A stretch of 64,000 nucleotides of DNA from Atherinomorus stipes (lineage: Eukaryota; Chordata; Actinopteri; Atheriniformes; Atherinidae), in contig JALJCO010003983.1 in assembly GCA_023101725.1 (NCBI GenBank), positions 356,001 through 420,000 on the forward strand, given 5' to 3'. A program made the translations under genes and the position numbers. The stretch's first letter is position 1, and each line of letters opens with the position of its first letter. The notes under the pieces were generated by a model. It ran no database searches and was not told the origin of the DNA. It saw nothing but the letters and a program-made list of their open reading frames with translations. Below, piece after piece: positions 1 through 11,218 of the stretch.

Positions 1-755
1 AGTGTCTGGGCATTCTTTCTTACCATCTCACCCCAGCAAATGTGTGTCAACCAAAAGATTCCAGTTCAAAAAACTCCAGTGGGTTTTTTTTATTTAAAAA
101 AATGCATCTCTAATACATGGAACAAATATTTCTGATAATAAAGAGAACAGCTAATACCTTATTGATCTCACAGTGTAGACATTCACTAGGTACAACAGCA
201 CAAAGGTAACACAGAAAGATGCAGAAAGTTGGAAATGTACAAAAATAAGGAAGATGGCAATAAGTAATAAAAGTAGAATCTTTAAGACAGTAAAAAGTAA
301 AAGTAGGAAAAGTGGAGGAAGAGCTGTTATTACTTGCTGCTCGCACAGCTCCATCTTGGAAATTTTACAAATCACGGCAACATGTTTTTGAATTTTTAAA
401 AAAAATTTATTTATTTATTTTGGTTGATCAAAATAATGCCTTGTTGACCAGCTTCACAAAAGATCCAGTGGCAATACTTGAATAAAACACGGATCTGCTT
501 AAATAAGGTGTTGCCTTGTGCAGCGTTGTTCATTGTAAATTGATAATGTTGCCAATTGTTTTTGTTGTTGTTATTGTTTTCTGTAAGTGAATGTTAATTT
601 AATAATTTGTTGCACTGCCACATTTCTGAAGTAAGATATAGATTTGAAGTCACTGCCAGTAAGGAGCAGAAGTGTTTCATCATAAAGTTAAATGAATCAG
701 CCATTAGCAAATGAAATTGTGAAATTTTGTGACCATTGTCACTTCTGCTTCACAG
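1..755. other. Upstream intron of cyp27c1, no exon seen
   Basis: This stretch is AT-rich and has no plus-strand open reading frame resembling a P450 N-terminus or a mitochondrial presequence. It ends in a pyrimidine-rich tract and CAG at 753-755, which is the acceptor of the first visible cyp27c1 exon. It is therefore best read as intron sequence. The first coding exon, about 90 residues in this family, must lie before the window. No repeat was recognised here. Confidence 0.6.
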
Positions 756-3700
756 CTGGATCACAGGAGGAAGTATGGAAAAATCTTCAAGTCTCATTTT
801 GGGCCTCAGTTGGTGGTCTCAGTTGCGGATCGTGACCTGGTGGCTGAGGTGCTGCGGGCTGAGGGTGTGGCCCCCCAGAGAGCCAACATGGAATCCTGGA
901 AGGAGTACAGAGACATGAGAGGCCGCTCTACTGGCCTCATCTCAGCGTGAGTTATCCCACAAACTTTTGATCTATAAATCCTAACAGCGACTTCCTGAAG
1001 TAGCAAGTACCTTCATCAGGGTAAATAATACAAACTTAAGCTTCTGGTTTTGGATTTGTGCAGCACAATACTCTCCATGTCTTTATTATTGCGTCATATT
1101 TCATACACATGCCTTAGTTTACAATCTACTTTTGCCCTCCAAGCCACAGGAAAATATAACTATTTATCATCTGCATTTGAAGTTTTCCAACAGTTGCCTG
1201 AATCATTCTTCATAAAGCACATCTACTTTCTCAATATGTCTTTTGAAATCTTTATGAATTTAGAACAGTAAGCAGAAATACCTTTTTTTTAAAAGTTATT
1301 TTGTCATGTATTTTTCAGTGAGGGAGAGGACTGGCTTAAGATGCGTAGCGTGCTCAGGCAACTCGTCATGCGCCCACGTGATGTAGCAGTTTTCTCTGAT
1401 GACATAAACAATGTGGTGGATGACCTGCTCAAGAGAGTGTATACCCTGCGGGCCCAGCAGTCCGATGGAGCAACTGTGTTCAATGTGAATGACCTCTACT
1501 TCAAATATGCCATGGAAGGTTTGTAAAGATCTTTTAGGAAGTTCATTATGAGGAGAATGAAAGTTGGGATAGTTTGGGTGTTGTATAAGAGTGGAGGAAG
1601 TTTGATCATTGAGACGATCTGAATTAAAAAAAAAAGGAGCATAAAAAGAGAGGAATTTGCTAACTTCTTTTTCTTTTATTTCTAAGAAACACTGGCCATG
1701 GTGCTAAAATTGACAAACTACTAATGTGCATAATCATGTTATTCTACGACATTTTTAGTCTATCAACACAAAAGTGAGAAGCAATGAATTCTCGCTGCAG
1801 TTTACCCGTCTCTAAGCCGTGCTCTTCTTTGTTTTTACAGGTGTGGCTGCTCTTTTGTATGAGTGTAGACTAGGATGTTTGGAAAATAATGTCCCTCAGA
1901 AGACCCAAGACTACATCGCTGCCTTGAACCTCATGTTCAATTCCTTCAAGACAACCATGTATGCTGGAGCAATCCCCAAATGGCTCCGCCCCATCATTCC
2001 CAAGCCATGGGAGGAATTCTGTCACTCCTGGGATGGCCTCTTCAAATTCAGTTAGTAATATATAATCAGTCTCCACAAACACAGTACATCAAAACTTAAA
2101 ACTGGCTGGGTATTGTTAAGAACCTCACAATTCAATGGGCTCTATGCACAGTTCCATTACTTCCTCAACTTAAGGTTGCTCCTTTGTTTTCTTTTTTTTC
2201 ATGTCTTTTATTACTGGATAAACTGATTAATTCAGGTGTGCCCTATCTCAGTAATTGGCCAGACACACCTGGATTAATCAGTTTGTCCAGTGATGAAAGA
2301 CAAGAAACAAAGGAGCTACCTTAAGTTCAGGAAGAAGTGGAGGTGCACATAGAGCCTATTCGATTTTGATTCTTTGGGTTGCGATTCGACATCTACAGGA
2401 CTGTCTCAGAAAATTAGAATTCATGATATTCCAATATTTTAAGATAGGATATTTGAGTTTTCTTAAGCTGTATGCCATAATCAGCAATAGTAAAACAATA
2501 AAAGGCTTGCAATATTTCAGTTTATTTGTAATGAATCCAGAATGTATGACATTTTCATGTTTTTTAAATTGCATTACAGAAAATAAAGAACTTTATCACA
2601 ATATTCTAATTTTCTGAGACAGTCCTGTATTCAATGGATTTAAATGCTTTATTGATTCAGTAAGAAGTAGAAACTGTTGTACATTTTTAGATATTTGTTT
2701 TCATGCCCATATGAACGTATGTTGTATGTCACCTCATATTTTTGGGTAATAAAACATCTGAAAATAAAAAAAGATGGTTGCCATTTTGGCCTTGACCATA
2801 TGACGTAAGTACTGTAACACGTGCGGTGCTCCCCACATCAAAAGATGAATTTCAGAAGATTTGCCGAATCGATGTTAAATTGCACAGGGAAGTATTGCGA
2901 TGCATCGGTTAATCAAATATTTTACCCACCCCTATTGTACTGTTATATACTTGTGTGCACCACTGCATACTTTAACTTAAGTACTTTGACACTAAAGCAG
3001 TGTTATAGTAATGAACACTTCTTCAAGAGGGCAGATCTAAAAAACAACACTAACACAATGGTTTAGACTACACCCAACCCAACCCTAGACCCTAACCCTG
3101 AATTTCACCTGTGCTACACTGGTTTTTGAATGGCAACATGCACAGCACAAATGTTCTAGGGTTAATTTGGCTCTACAAAGTGCTTTTTCATTCATACTAT
3201 ACAATTAGCATGGGAGTGGGGGAACCACAGATCATCTGACTGGAAGATAAGGTGGGAGAGGGTTTATCACACAGTGGGAGGGACATTTGATGGGAGTCTG
3301 CGACAACCAAAATTTTTACTTCTATTATTTGCAGAATTCTCTTTGTAATTTTCCTGTTCTTCTTGGTGAGCTATCTTAGTGGCTTTAAATAAGGTGATTT
3401 ATAAAAGACCAATGATATTATGGCATTATCCAGAGCTACTGCTCCTTTTGGAGCCTGTTTCTGTGATACCTTTCTTCAGTTAAGTGAGTTGCTATAAAAC
3501 AGTTTTAGAAATGTATATTTTCTTGTTGTTCTCTTCTTAAAGAAAAAAACTACATTTTAAGTCTGGCAAAGGACTTGCAAGTATTTTTTTGTCAGTGATA
3601 AAAAGATCTAACTGTTTTACACTTAAACCTCTACTGTTGTAACATGTTGTAACATGGGTTTGTAGGAGTGAGAGTTCTCTTTCTTGCATAACATGGTCTC

Positions 3701-6700
3701 CCTTTTCTCCCCTGTCTACTAACCATCTCTTCCTCCCAACCCTTCTGTCTTCTTTCTTCATCCCACCTTCTCTGTCTGTCTAATCCCAGGCATCATTCAC
3801 GTTGATCAGAGGTTCACAGAGATAAAGGCCCAGCTGCAGCGTGGAGAGGAGGTGAAGGGGGGTCTGCTCACACACATGCTCATTACGAAGGAGATGAACT
3901 TGGAGGAGATCTACGCCAACGTGACGGAGATGCTCTTGGCTGGGGTTGACACGGTGTGTGTGTATGTGTTTATGCAGAAACATTTGTGCAGAGACATGTG
4001 TGAGATTACAGTAATTGTTGCTTTGGCTAGAGTTGCAGGGGTTCACACGTGCATGTCTGCCATTTTCTGTGTGTCTCTGTGTGTGTGTCTGAATCAGTCA
4101 GTGTTGAGTTTCAAGGGTTGGGTCTCTGGCGCCACATCTGTGCCTGTGTAGTTGTGCCAGCGTCAGGTCAGGGCAATGAATTGGAAGGTTACACAGTATC
4201 CCACTGACAAACTTGTTCTCACTCTGATTTAGTTTCTTGTCATTTGTCTTTGTCTGTTAGATCTACACAGGGGGGCCTTTGTCCCTCTTTTTTTCTATGC
4301 CAGACATCTGTGTTATGTGTTCATATGTTTCAACAATAGAACTTAATTAGACACGTAGGATTGCTAGTAATTAAGGCTGTTGGTTTAATTATGGCTGCAT
4401 GTTTAACCTCAGTCAGTAAATTGTGTTTTTAGGTAATTGTTTTTTCTTTTGCACATGAAATAAAACAGAAACGGTGGAAGGGGTCTTTCAATAGCATGCA
4501 ACAAATATCTTGCATCAGTTTTGAATGTTGTTTCTACACTGTGGCACCTCCACCCTCTGAGTCAATCAGACATTCTCACATGACACCCTCAAAGGGATTG
4601 CATATCAAAAATGTTTGCAGAAAATACTAGATTCCATCATGAGACTACTGCTGTAACACCTAAATTTGCAGGACGGCTTTGTATATTCCTGCATATGTTC
4701 TCAGCTGCTGCCTAATTTGTTTGGGGTACTGTCAGATTAATGAGAATTACGGGGCAGAGGGGGGCGTGTGTTTGTGCTAAGCTTGGGGCCACAGGATAAG
4801 AGGACGTGTGTGTTTTTGTTGAACTTGTTGAATCGGCCACGTCCTGGCAGGGGGTGGGCTTTGCTATGCCATTACCTGACCCTGTGGTGCAATTGGCTTT
4901 ACTAGGCACACACAAGAGCTGTCAGGACATATTCGCCACAGCCAGAGCTATAACACGGTTGGGGCAGGGGTGAGATGATGGGGGAGATGATGGGAGATAA
5001 CAAGATGAAAGTAAAAACAAGTTAGGTGCATGGTGGGTGTAGGGAAATAGAGAGATTGTAGGGAATAGAAGAGACCAGAGCTTTTGAGACTATATGGACT
5101 TGAGTGAGCTTTTGTCATATGATTCCTATCTGGTGACTTCTGAAGCATCGCTAGCATCTGTGCCAGCTGGGGTTGATTAGGAGCAAGTAAGCTGCATGGG
5201 GAGAGAATGATGACAGGGTATGTGAGGGTTCCGAGGAAGGATGGTGGGACACACACCAGGGTAAATGCTTTTCGATCATTAGTTAGACCACTTGGACATG
5301 CTGACCTTATGCTTACCTCTGGGGCTATTATATTTTTAATATATGCAAAAACAGGCTGCCCTTTTGCTAACTGTATTTGTCATAAAACAAATTGGTGGAA
5401 AAGTGAGTGGGCTGGGTGGAAAAGAGGCAGGATTTGAGGAAGGCAGATGGTATACACTTGGTCAACATGGAAGTGGATGTGAAACCTATTTTCATATCGT
5501 TTGGTCATCTGCCCACCTCATTCAAATTAAAATGTCAGTGAAATATGAGTCACAGAAAGGGAGCTGGGGGGGTTGAGGAGATGGGGAAAGCTCAAGCTGT
5601 GTCTGAGAAACGAAAAGTACTACAAAGGTTATGTAAGGTAGAAAAGCTTTGTAATGTCATTCAAGTTAATACACTTGGTCATTTAAGTCTCTTTCCTTAT
5701 TAATTTACTTGGTCTACTTACTGTAATGCTATTAGGTGTGACACGAGTGCTTGCAAATTGATGGGAAGAGTGGATGATGCAAGATGAGGAATAAAGGGCT
5801 CTGAGTGCAGCTGGTGGTGTGAACATGAGTGTCTGCTCAGCATGTAGATTTAGCCCCTTCTGTCTCTTGTGCAACACTATAGAAAACAGCCAGGTTAAGC
5901 CTGTTGCAGACCTCAAGAAAAAAAAAAGTAGCATTTCTGTAAGAGTGGCACTTTAGAGGCCCTCTTCTGGCTGCAGAGAACAAACGTATAGGCGTGCTTT
6001 TCAAAAATACAGGTCTGTGGCTTATTTTCAGGTTCTTCATTTCAGTCTTGTGACAATACAAAAAAAGATGATAAGAATTCAATCAAGAAAAAAAAGTCTC
6101 CTCATGAGTACATAAAATAAGCATAGTCAAAGACTAGTGTGCTCCCTGGGCTCCCCAGAAAAGACTTAAAAGTAAAAAGGAAACTTAAGCTTTCATGCAC
6201 AGCTGAACAAATCAGAAGCCAGACCCCAGAGCAGCTTTATGAGCTGTAGGCACAACTCCACTACTTCCTGAATTTAAGGCAGCTCCTTTGTTTCCTGTCT
6301 TTCATTACTGGACAAACTGATTAATCCAGGTGTGCCTGACTTAACTAGGATGACAATGGCCAGACACACCTGGATTAATCAGTTTGTTCAGTAATGAAAG
6401 ACCGGAAACAAAGGAGCAGCCTCAAGTTCAGGAAGCAGTGGAGCTGTGCATAGAGCCCATCATCTACAATTAAGTTTGTTAACATCTGTCAAACATTTCA
6501 CCAACATTAACTAAATGGCTCTAACCACTTCATTTTAGAGGTGTAAATCGAGCAAATGAAAAAGGCAAAAAGAGCACTGCATGTCTTTAAGAAAATAAAT
6601 TAAAAAAAATAGATAGTAATAATGTAAAAAATAATAATATACTGTCTTGTTGTTTTTAGACATCCTTCACTTTGTCTTGGGCCTCATATCTGTTGGCACG

Positions 6701-8435
6701 GCACCCCCACATACAGCAGCAAATCCATACAGAAGTCATTCAGACTTTGGGGCCGGGAACAGTCCCCACAGCTGACGATGTCCCTCGTCTGCCGCTTATC
6801 AGAGGGCTTGTCAAAGAAACACTCAGGTATTTTCTGCATAGATTTGCCTACCAGCCTTGCTTGTTTTCTATAGCTTCTAAGGGCTTACCCCCCCCCCCCC
6901 CCCCCCCCCTTACTTTTAATCTTTATGCAGTTAAAAAATCGCGTTTTCCTTGCTCAGTGTGTTCACATGAATATCCTTAATTTGGTGGTCCTCTTCCTCT
7001 GTTTCCCTTGTCTGGTTGTCTTAGTGTTTTTGAAAAGCCCAGTGTACTGTAGTGCTGTTGAATAACAGTCTTTGTGTGTCCCACCCTGGGAGCAGGCTTT
7101 TTCCAGTTCTCCCAGGCAACGGACGGATTACCCAGGATGACTTGGTGGTCGGTGAATACTTCATCCCCAAAGGGGTAAGACTGATAGAAATGCTTCTGGA
7201 GCATGCGTGTACTGAAGGGAAAAAAATTCTATAAGAGTGAGCCAAAAACATTACACAGGAACCAGATGTAACATGATGCTGTATTACTCACAGATCTCCT
7301 TTATTGTCTCTTGTGTGTGAGTGAATGAATGAATGTACAATAGTCCAGCTGTTTTCATTGCACAACTTACTTTTTTTTTTCTCTGTGTCTTTCTTTGTTA
7401 GACTCAGTTGGCTCTGTGTCACTACTCCACATCTCTGGAGGAAGAGAATTTTGCAGATGCTTTAGACTTCAGACCAGATCGCTGGGTACGGAAAGATACC
7501 ACAGATCGTGTCGACAACTTTGGCTCAATTCCCTTTGGCTACGGCATCAGGAGCTGCATTGGCAGGAGAATAGCTGAGCTGGAGATGCATCTAGCTCTTA
7601 CAAGGGTATGGGGATTAATCCACTCTTGGCTCATTGGCTATTTGCAATTAAAAAGAAATCCACTTGATAGTATCAACAAGATTTCTTATTTTCTTTAAAC
7701 TTGAAAGCGTAAATGAATGAAACAAGGTTTTTGTCATACCATACAAATATTCTTTAGACCAGATCCAGTATGCAACTGTTTTTTTGTTTTGTTTTTTAAA
7801 AGATTTATAACATCTAGTCAGATTATTTATGCAAATAATGGAATCACAATATTTTAGACAGCAATTTCTGATCTTTGAGAATTACACAATATAATCATGA
7901 TCCCTCCAGCGATTTAGTTAAAGTGGAAAGGGGGGACTGTGGAGTCTTTCTTTTTTTTTCCCACTTGTCTTTATCTGAGGGGGAGGCTTATTGTTCCAGA
8001 ATTTATTAGCCACTGGCCTAATGAATGTCAATTTATAATGCTGTTACATTTTCTGAAATTAAAAAACAGCGTCTGTTACAGTTTTGTAAAAAGTTACAGC
8101 AGATTTCATGTGCAGTAATTGCAGTATGTGTCAGCTCCACTTCAACTTCCTCAGAACCCTATAGGGTTTTTTCTCAAAATGACTCACTTTCCACTTCCAC
8201 AAAATGGCTTAGCTCTAACATTCTTTAATTTCTTAACCTTGATCAATGGACAGAGCGCCAGTATATTTACTTCCTGTCTATAAATTAATAACATTTTTTT
8301 TTGTTCCCCTTGCAGCTCATACAACACTTCCATATCAGCGTCTCACCTCTCACGTCTGAGGTCAAGGCCAAAACCCATGGGCTTCTTTGCCCCGGTGCCC
8401 CCATCAATCTGCAATTCACTGACAGGGAAAACTAA
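756..8435 (+). CDS. cyp27c1: Cytochrome P450 27C1 (retinoid 3,4-desaturase), 5'-partial
   Basis: Eight coding exons: 756-946, 1319-1518, 1841-2050, 3790-3953, 6660-6826, 7096-7174, 7402-7605, 8316-8435 (stop TAA 8433-8435). All junctions are GT-AG and the phases join into 444 residues. Landmarks, numbered from the first visible residue: I-helix AGVDTT at 251-256, ExxR helix KETLR at 307-311, FRPDRW at 360-365, and heme loop FGYGIRSCIG with the thiolate Cys389 (codon 7555-7557). Segments such as KIFKSHFGPQ, RAEGVAPQRANMESW and FPVLPGNGR follow CYP27C1 rather than CYP27A1 or CYP27B1. The family is known as an inner-mitochondrial, adrenodoxin-driven P450; zebrafish Cyp27c1 converts vitamin A1 to A2, tuning red sensitivity of photoreceptors. 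The N-terminal exon with the targeting peptide is missing because the window starts too late. No frameshift or premature stop is seen, so the gene looks functional. Confidence 0.95.
2137..2357. repeat. Fold-back (long inverted repeat) element, copy 1
   Basis: About 220 bp that is nearly one palindrome: the left arm (2137-2247, starting GGGCTCTATGCACAG) is the reverse complement of the right arm (about 2262-2356), with only a short loop. The flanks ATTCAAT and ATTCGAT may be a decayed target duplication. It lies in the cyp27c1 intron after the 1841-2050 exon. A second copy is at 6239-6460. It has no coding capacity; the class is unassigned. Confidence 0.75.
2357..2940 (-). mobile_element. Degenerate hAT-like relic, interrupted
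   Basis: The right edge, read on the minus strand, begins ATAGGGGTGGGTAAAATATT and continues GATTAACCGATGCATCGCAA, typical of hAT non-autonomous ends. The left portion (GATTCTTTGGGTTGCGATTC) is continued after a 232-bp insertion at 2396-2627. The opposite terminal repeat and a target duplication were not found, so the class is a guess from style. No coding content. Confidence 0.4.
2396..2627. mobile_element. Tc1/mariner-type MITE with perfect TIRs and TA target
   Basis: The ends are perfect inverted repeats of about 25 bp (left CAGGACTGTCTCAGAAAATT..., right ...AATTTTCTGAGACAGTCCTG), each bordered by TA (2394-2395 and 2628-2629). The TA duplication is the mark of Tc1/mariner transposition. 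The interior has no transposase, so it is non-autonomous. It sits inside an hAT-like relic in a cyp27c1 intron. Intact TIRs suggest a fairly recent insertion. Confidence 0.8.
3954..6659 (+). other. Large cyp27c1 intron
   Basis: Intron between the exons ending GVDT and starting TSFT. It begins GTGTGTGTATG and ends TTGTTTTTAG. Apart from the fold-back copy at 6239-6460 I see no exon, RNA gene or recognisable element here. ORFs in it are short and show no motif. Confidence 0.7.
6239..6460. repeat. Fold-back (long inverted repeat) element, copy 2
   Basis: Second copy of the palindromic element at 2137-2357. The left arm (ACTCCACTACTTCCTGAATT...) and right arm (ends GAGCTGTGCATAGAGCCC) are inverted repeats of about 95 bp around a short loop. 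The inner motif CTGATTAATCCAGGTGTG is mirrored in CACACCTGGATTAATCAG. It lies 200 bp upstream of the next cyp27c1 exon. A transcript through it could fold into a long hairpin. Confidence 0.75.
6888..6909. repeat. Homopolymer C tract (22 C)
   Basis: An uninterrupted run of 22 cytosines in the intron between cyp27c1 exons 6660-6826 and 7096-7174. The complementary G run could form a G-quadruplex. Its length is likely variable and error-prone in sequencing. Confidence 0.9.
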
Positions 8436-10690
8436 ACCCAGGATCCTCTCCATATGGTCTACTGGATGCTGTGGATGTTATTTCAGGTGCTGATTCATAA
8501 TAGTGAGCACTAGGATACTCTTAGTCTAAGTTCACTTTCCATCGTTTTGTTTTAGTCACCAATCTGAGACTGAGGTTTTACTCAGACAAAAAAAATGTAT
8601 CTTAGTAATTTGTCGGGCCACACAAATACTGTGTAAAAATGTAAGCTGTAAACACTGTTAATGTATATTATTTGAATGTAGAACCACTGCAATTTTTTTG
8701 ACTGTTACTTGTATCCATCCATTAAAGATAGTGAGTGGAAAGATAATATAAACTATAATTTCACTGTATTGTCTTAGATAAATGTGTGTGGCTATATATT
8801 AATGTGTGCACATGTAATTCACTTTGTAATCCCACTTAGTTTTAGACAGCAATTCACTGAAATATTAAAAGGCAGCTGTGAATGTAGTAAAAAAAAAAGC
8901 TCTATTTAGCTGAGGAATGACAAGCTTTAATCGCTGATTATGTTGCAAACCAAAATATTTTAAGACTGATTTCTATGGTACCACAGCCTTTTATGGTATT
9001 TCTTTTCCATTCAGATCGAAGAGGCATTACATGACTTTATTCCATGTACTGTATATCCACAACACATAAAATACACAGGTCGTGTCTCTTCAACAGAAAC
9101 CTCTTACAATATTTTTATGTAAACTTTTATTTTAGTAGGACAGTTTTATTACCTTTTTTATGCAGGAGGCAAAATGTGATTTTGTGATTTTTAGAAATAA
9201 TAATCTCATGTATAATTAAACATTTAAAACTAAATGTATCAAAAGCAAAATAATTGTTTAGTTGATTGATTTTTTTTTTTATGTTTGAATCAGAGGGTGT
9301 TGAGAATTTTTGGTTTACTTGCTGCTTGTGGAAAATTATTCTACAAACATGTCTGTTGCATTATGGGGGTATTCAGAGAGCAAATGCATGTCACAGGACA
9401 GTTTGTAACTAAGGGAAAAGACAAGTTGTTTTGAAGGATCACACTGGCTGGCATGAAGGAAAATGGAAACACTAGTTTTTGTATTTATATATTATTTTGT
9501 CATTATGTTGCTCCTATAGTGCCAGTGAAAATAGGAAACATTAAAAATGATTTAATAACTGAACAATGTGTGTTGTCTTTCTTGAAGATGTTTAAATACA
9601 CAATACTAAAGCACTGTTCATGACCAAGGTGCTCTAATTTATCTAGTACAGTTTTTTGTTTGTTTTTTAAAATAATTTTTCAAACACAATTTGAAATCAA
9701 TATTTCACTAAATTATAATTTCTATTCTTTTTCAGTTTCTCATTATTTGAGTAACTTTTGTGAATTTAGACTTTTCTTTTAGGGGAGGGTATGTAAACAT
9801 TTGAGCACAACTGTACTTGCAGAGAGTTATACAATAAAACTGACATTGGCTCAACTGGTGGGTGGCGATGTTTTGAATATTGATGGTTTTATTAATCCAT
9901 ATCTCCATGGCCTTGATGTGGACATGGCTACAATCTCTCTGCAACCTAGTTTTGATGACAAAAATGACTGTTACTCAAGTACTGCAAATGCACTTAAAAA
10001 GATAATGTGGTTACACTGATTAAAAACACATTTCATTTGTTGTCATAGACCTGTGGAGTACCATGTGGCACAAATCCATGCATTTGGAGTCAGAAGGTCC
10101 CTGGTTTAATCCCTGTAATATATGTATCTCTGATAGTAAGATGTACTTTATTAATCCCATGAGGAAAACAGTCATCACAGCAGCCACGAGAGATAAATGT
10201 ACACAAAAAGAACAAATATAAGAATACAAATATGAAATAAACTGCAATATACACTCAAGACTAATACATTATGGTGCAAAGTTAGTCCAGTATGGTAATT
10301 TAAAGTAAGGTTCATCGTATAAAGATGAATAAAGGGGTGAGCAGTGGAAGAGACCATGGATGAAATGGTCACTTCTCACACATGGAATAGTTGAGTTATT
10401 CTAAATGGGAGGAATGTTCCTGAATGATAAATAACTAAGTGTATGAAACAGATATAAATTAATAATGTCTTGATATTACTGTAAAATTAAATAAAAGAGT
10501 CAAATGAGTAATCAGGCATCCAAACATTATTCAACATTTATTTTATAATTAATTTGCATAAAAGTCTGTAAGTTCTTAAACTGCGACTTGGTCTGTTTAT
10601 ATTTTAATCTCAAATGTTCTATCTCATGATATGAGTTTATTTAAATGTATTAATCTCTTAACTTTGGAACTCCTGTTTAGCTTGCACCCA
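8436..10690 (+). other. cyp27c1 3' UTR and intergenic spacer
   Basis: AT-rich and non-coding. The first plausible poly(A) signal is ATTAAA at 8721-8726; a canonical AATAAA-type hexamer occurs in ACAATAAAACT near 9832. Near 10070-10102 a short tRNA-like stretch contains GGTTTAATCCC, similar to a B box. From about 10135 to 10380 the sequence (ACTTTATTAATCCCATGAGG...) resembles a common fish dispersed repeat. No further gene is visible. Confidence 0.5.
8721..8726 (+). terminator. Candidate poly(A) signal of cyp27c1 (ATTAAA)
   Basis: ATTAAA lies 286 bases after the stop codon, preceded by a T-rich stretch. It is the commonest variant hexamer and the first good candidate downstream. A longer 3' UTR ending near 9850 cannot be excluded. 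Confidence 0.4.
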
Positions 10691-11218
10691 TGTCATTTGA
10701 GAGGAAGCGTATTCATAAGCACTCTGATTGTCTCGTCTGTTGTCTGGACAAATCTATCTCTCGCGATTTTTCGAGAACGCTTTGAACGAGATTACGAGAA
10801 GAGAGGAAGTAAATACTCGTCATGGCATAGTTACTACTGAGAGCAGACGAAGTAGCAAAAATCGTGAATGCCACCTACTTTTAATCAACTAAAATAAGTC
10901 ACAAACTTTAGAGTCAGTAATTTCGCCGTTGAAAACCAAAAGACCCGCTCCCTCTTCATTTTGATAGTAAAGACAAAACGAGGGTCGATATATCGTGCAG
11001 CACGCTTGGGGCCTGGAGAGACGGATGCTAATTAAGCTAAGCTAGTCTGTGGTAACGCGGCAGTTCAGCTAACGGTGCTTTCAAAGCCTGGCTAAAAACT
11101 ACTGAAGTGGCTAGTTTTTATCAGCTGAGGTCCGTTATTCTTTTAAACAGATAAGTAGCATTGTCCCAACTATCTTAAACTCTGGGCGTGGTGGAGGGGA
11201 TATTTAGTCGGATTTAAG
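10690..11218 (+). promoter_or_regulatory. rbm26 promoter and 5' UTR region
   Basis: CpG dinucleotides become frequent here compared with the AT-rich spacer upstream. A TCTCGCGA box occurs at 10759-10766, followed by a second CpG-bearing TCGAGAACGC. TCTCGCGA elements are known in TATA-less housekeeping promoters. The start codon at 11219 is preceded in frame by a TAA five bases upstream, so translation cannot start earlier in this exon. The transcription start site cannot be fixed by eye. Confidence 0.5.

Noticed and set aside
3066..3105. CCCTAACCC telomere-like words
   Set aside because: Only two or three imperfect units; too short to call an interstitial telomere.
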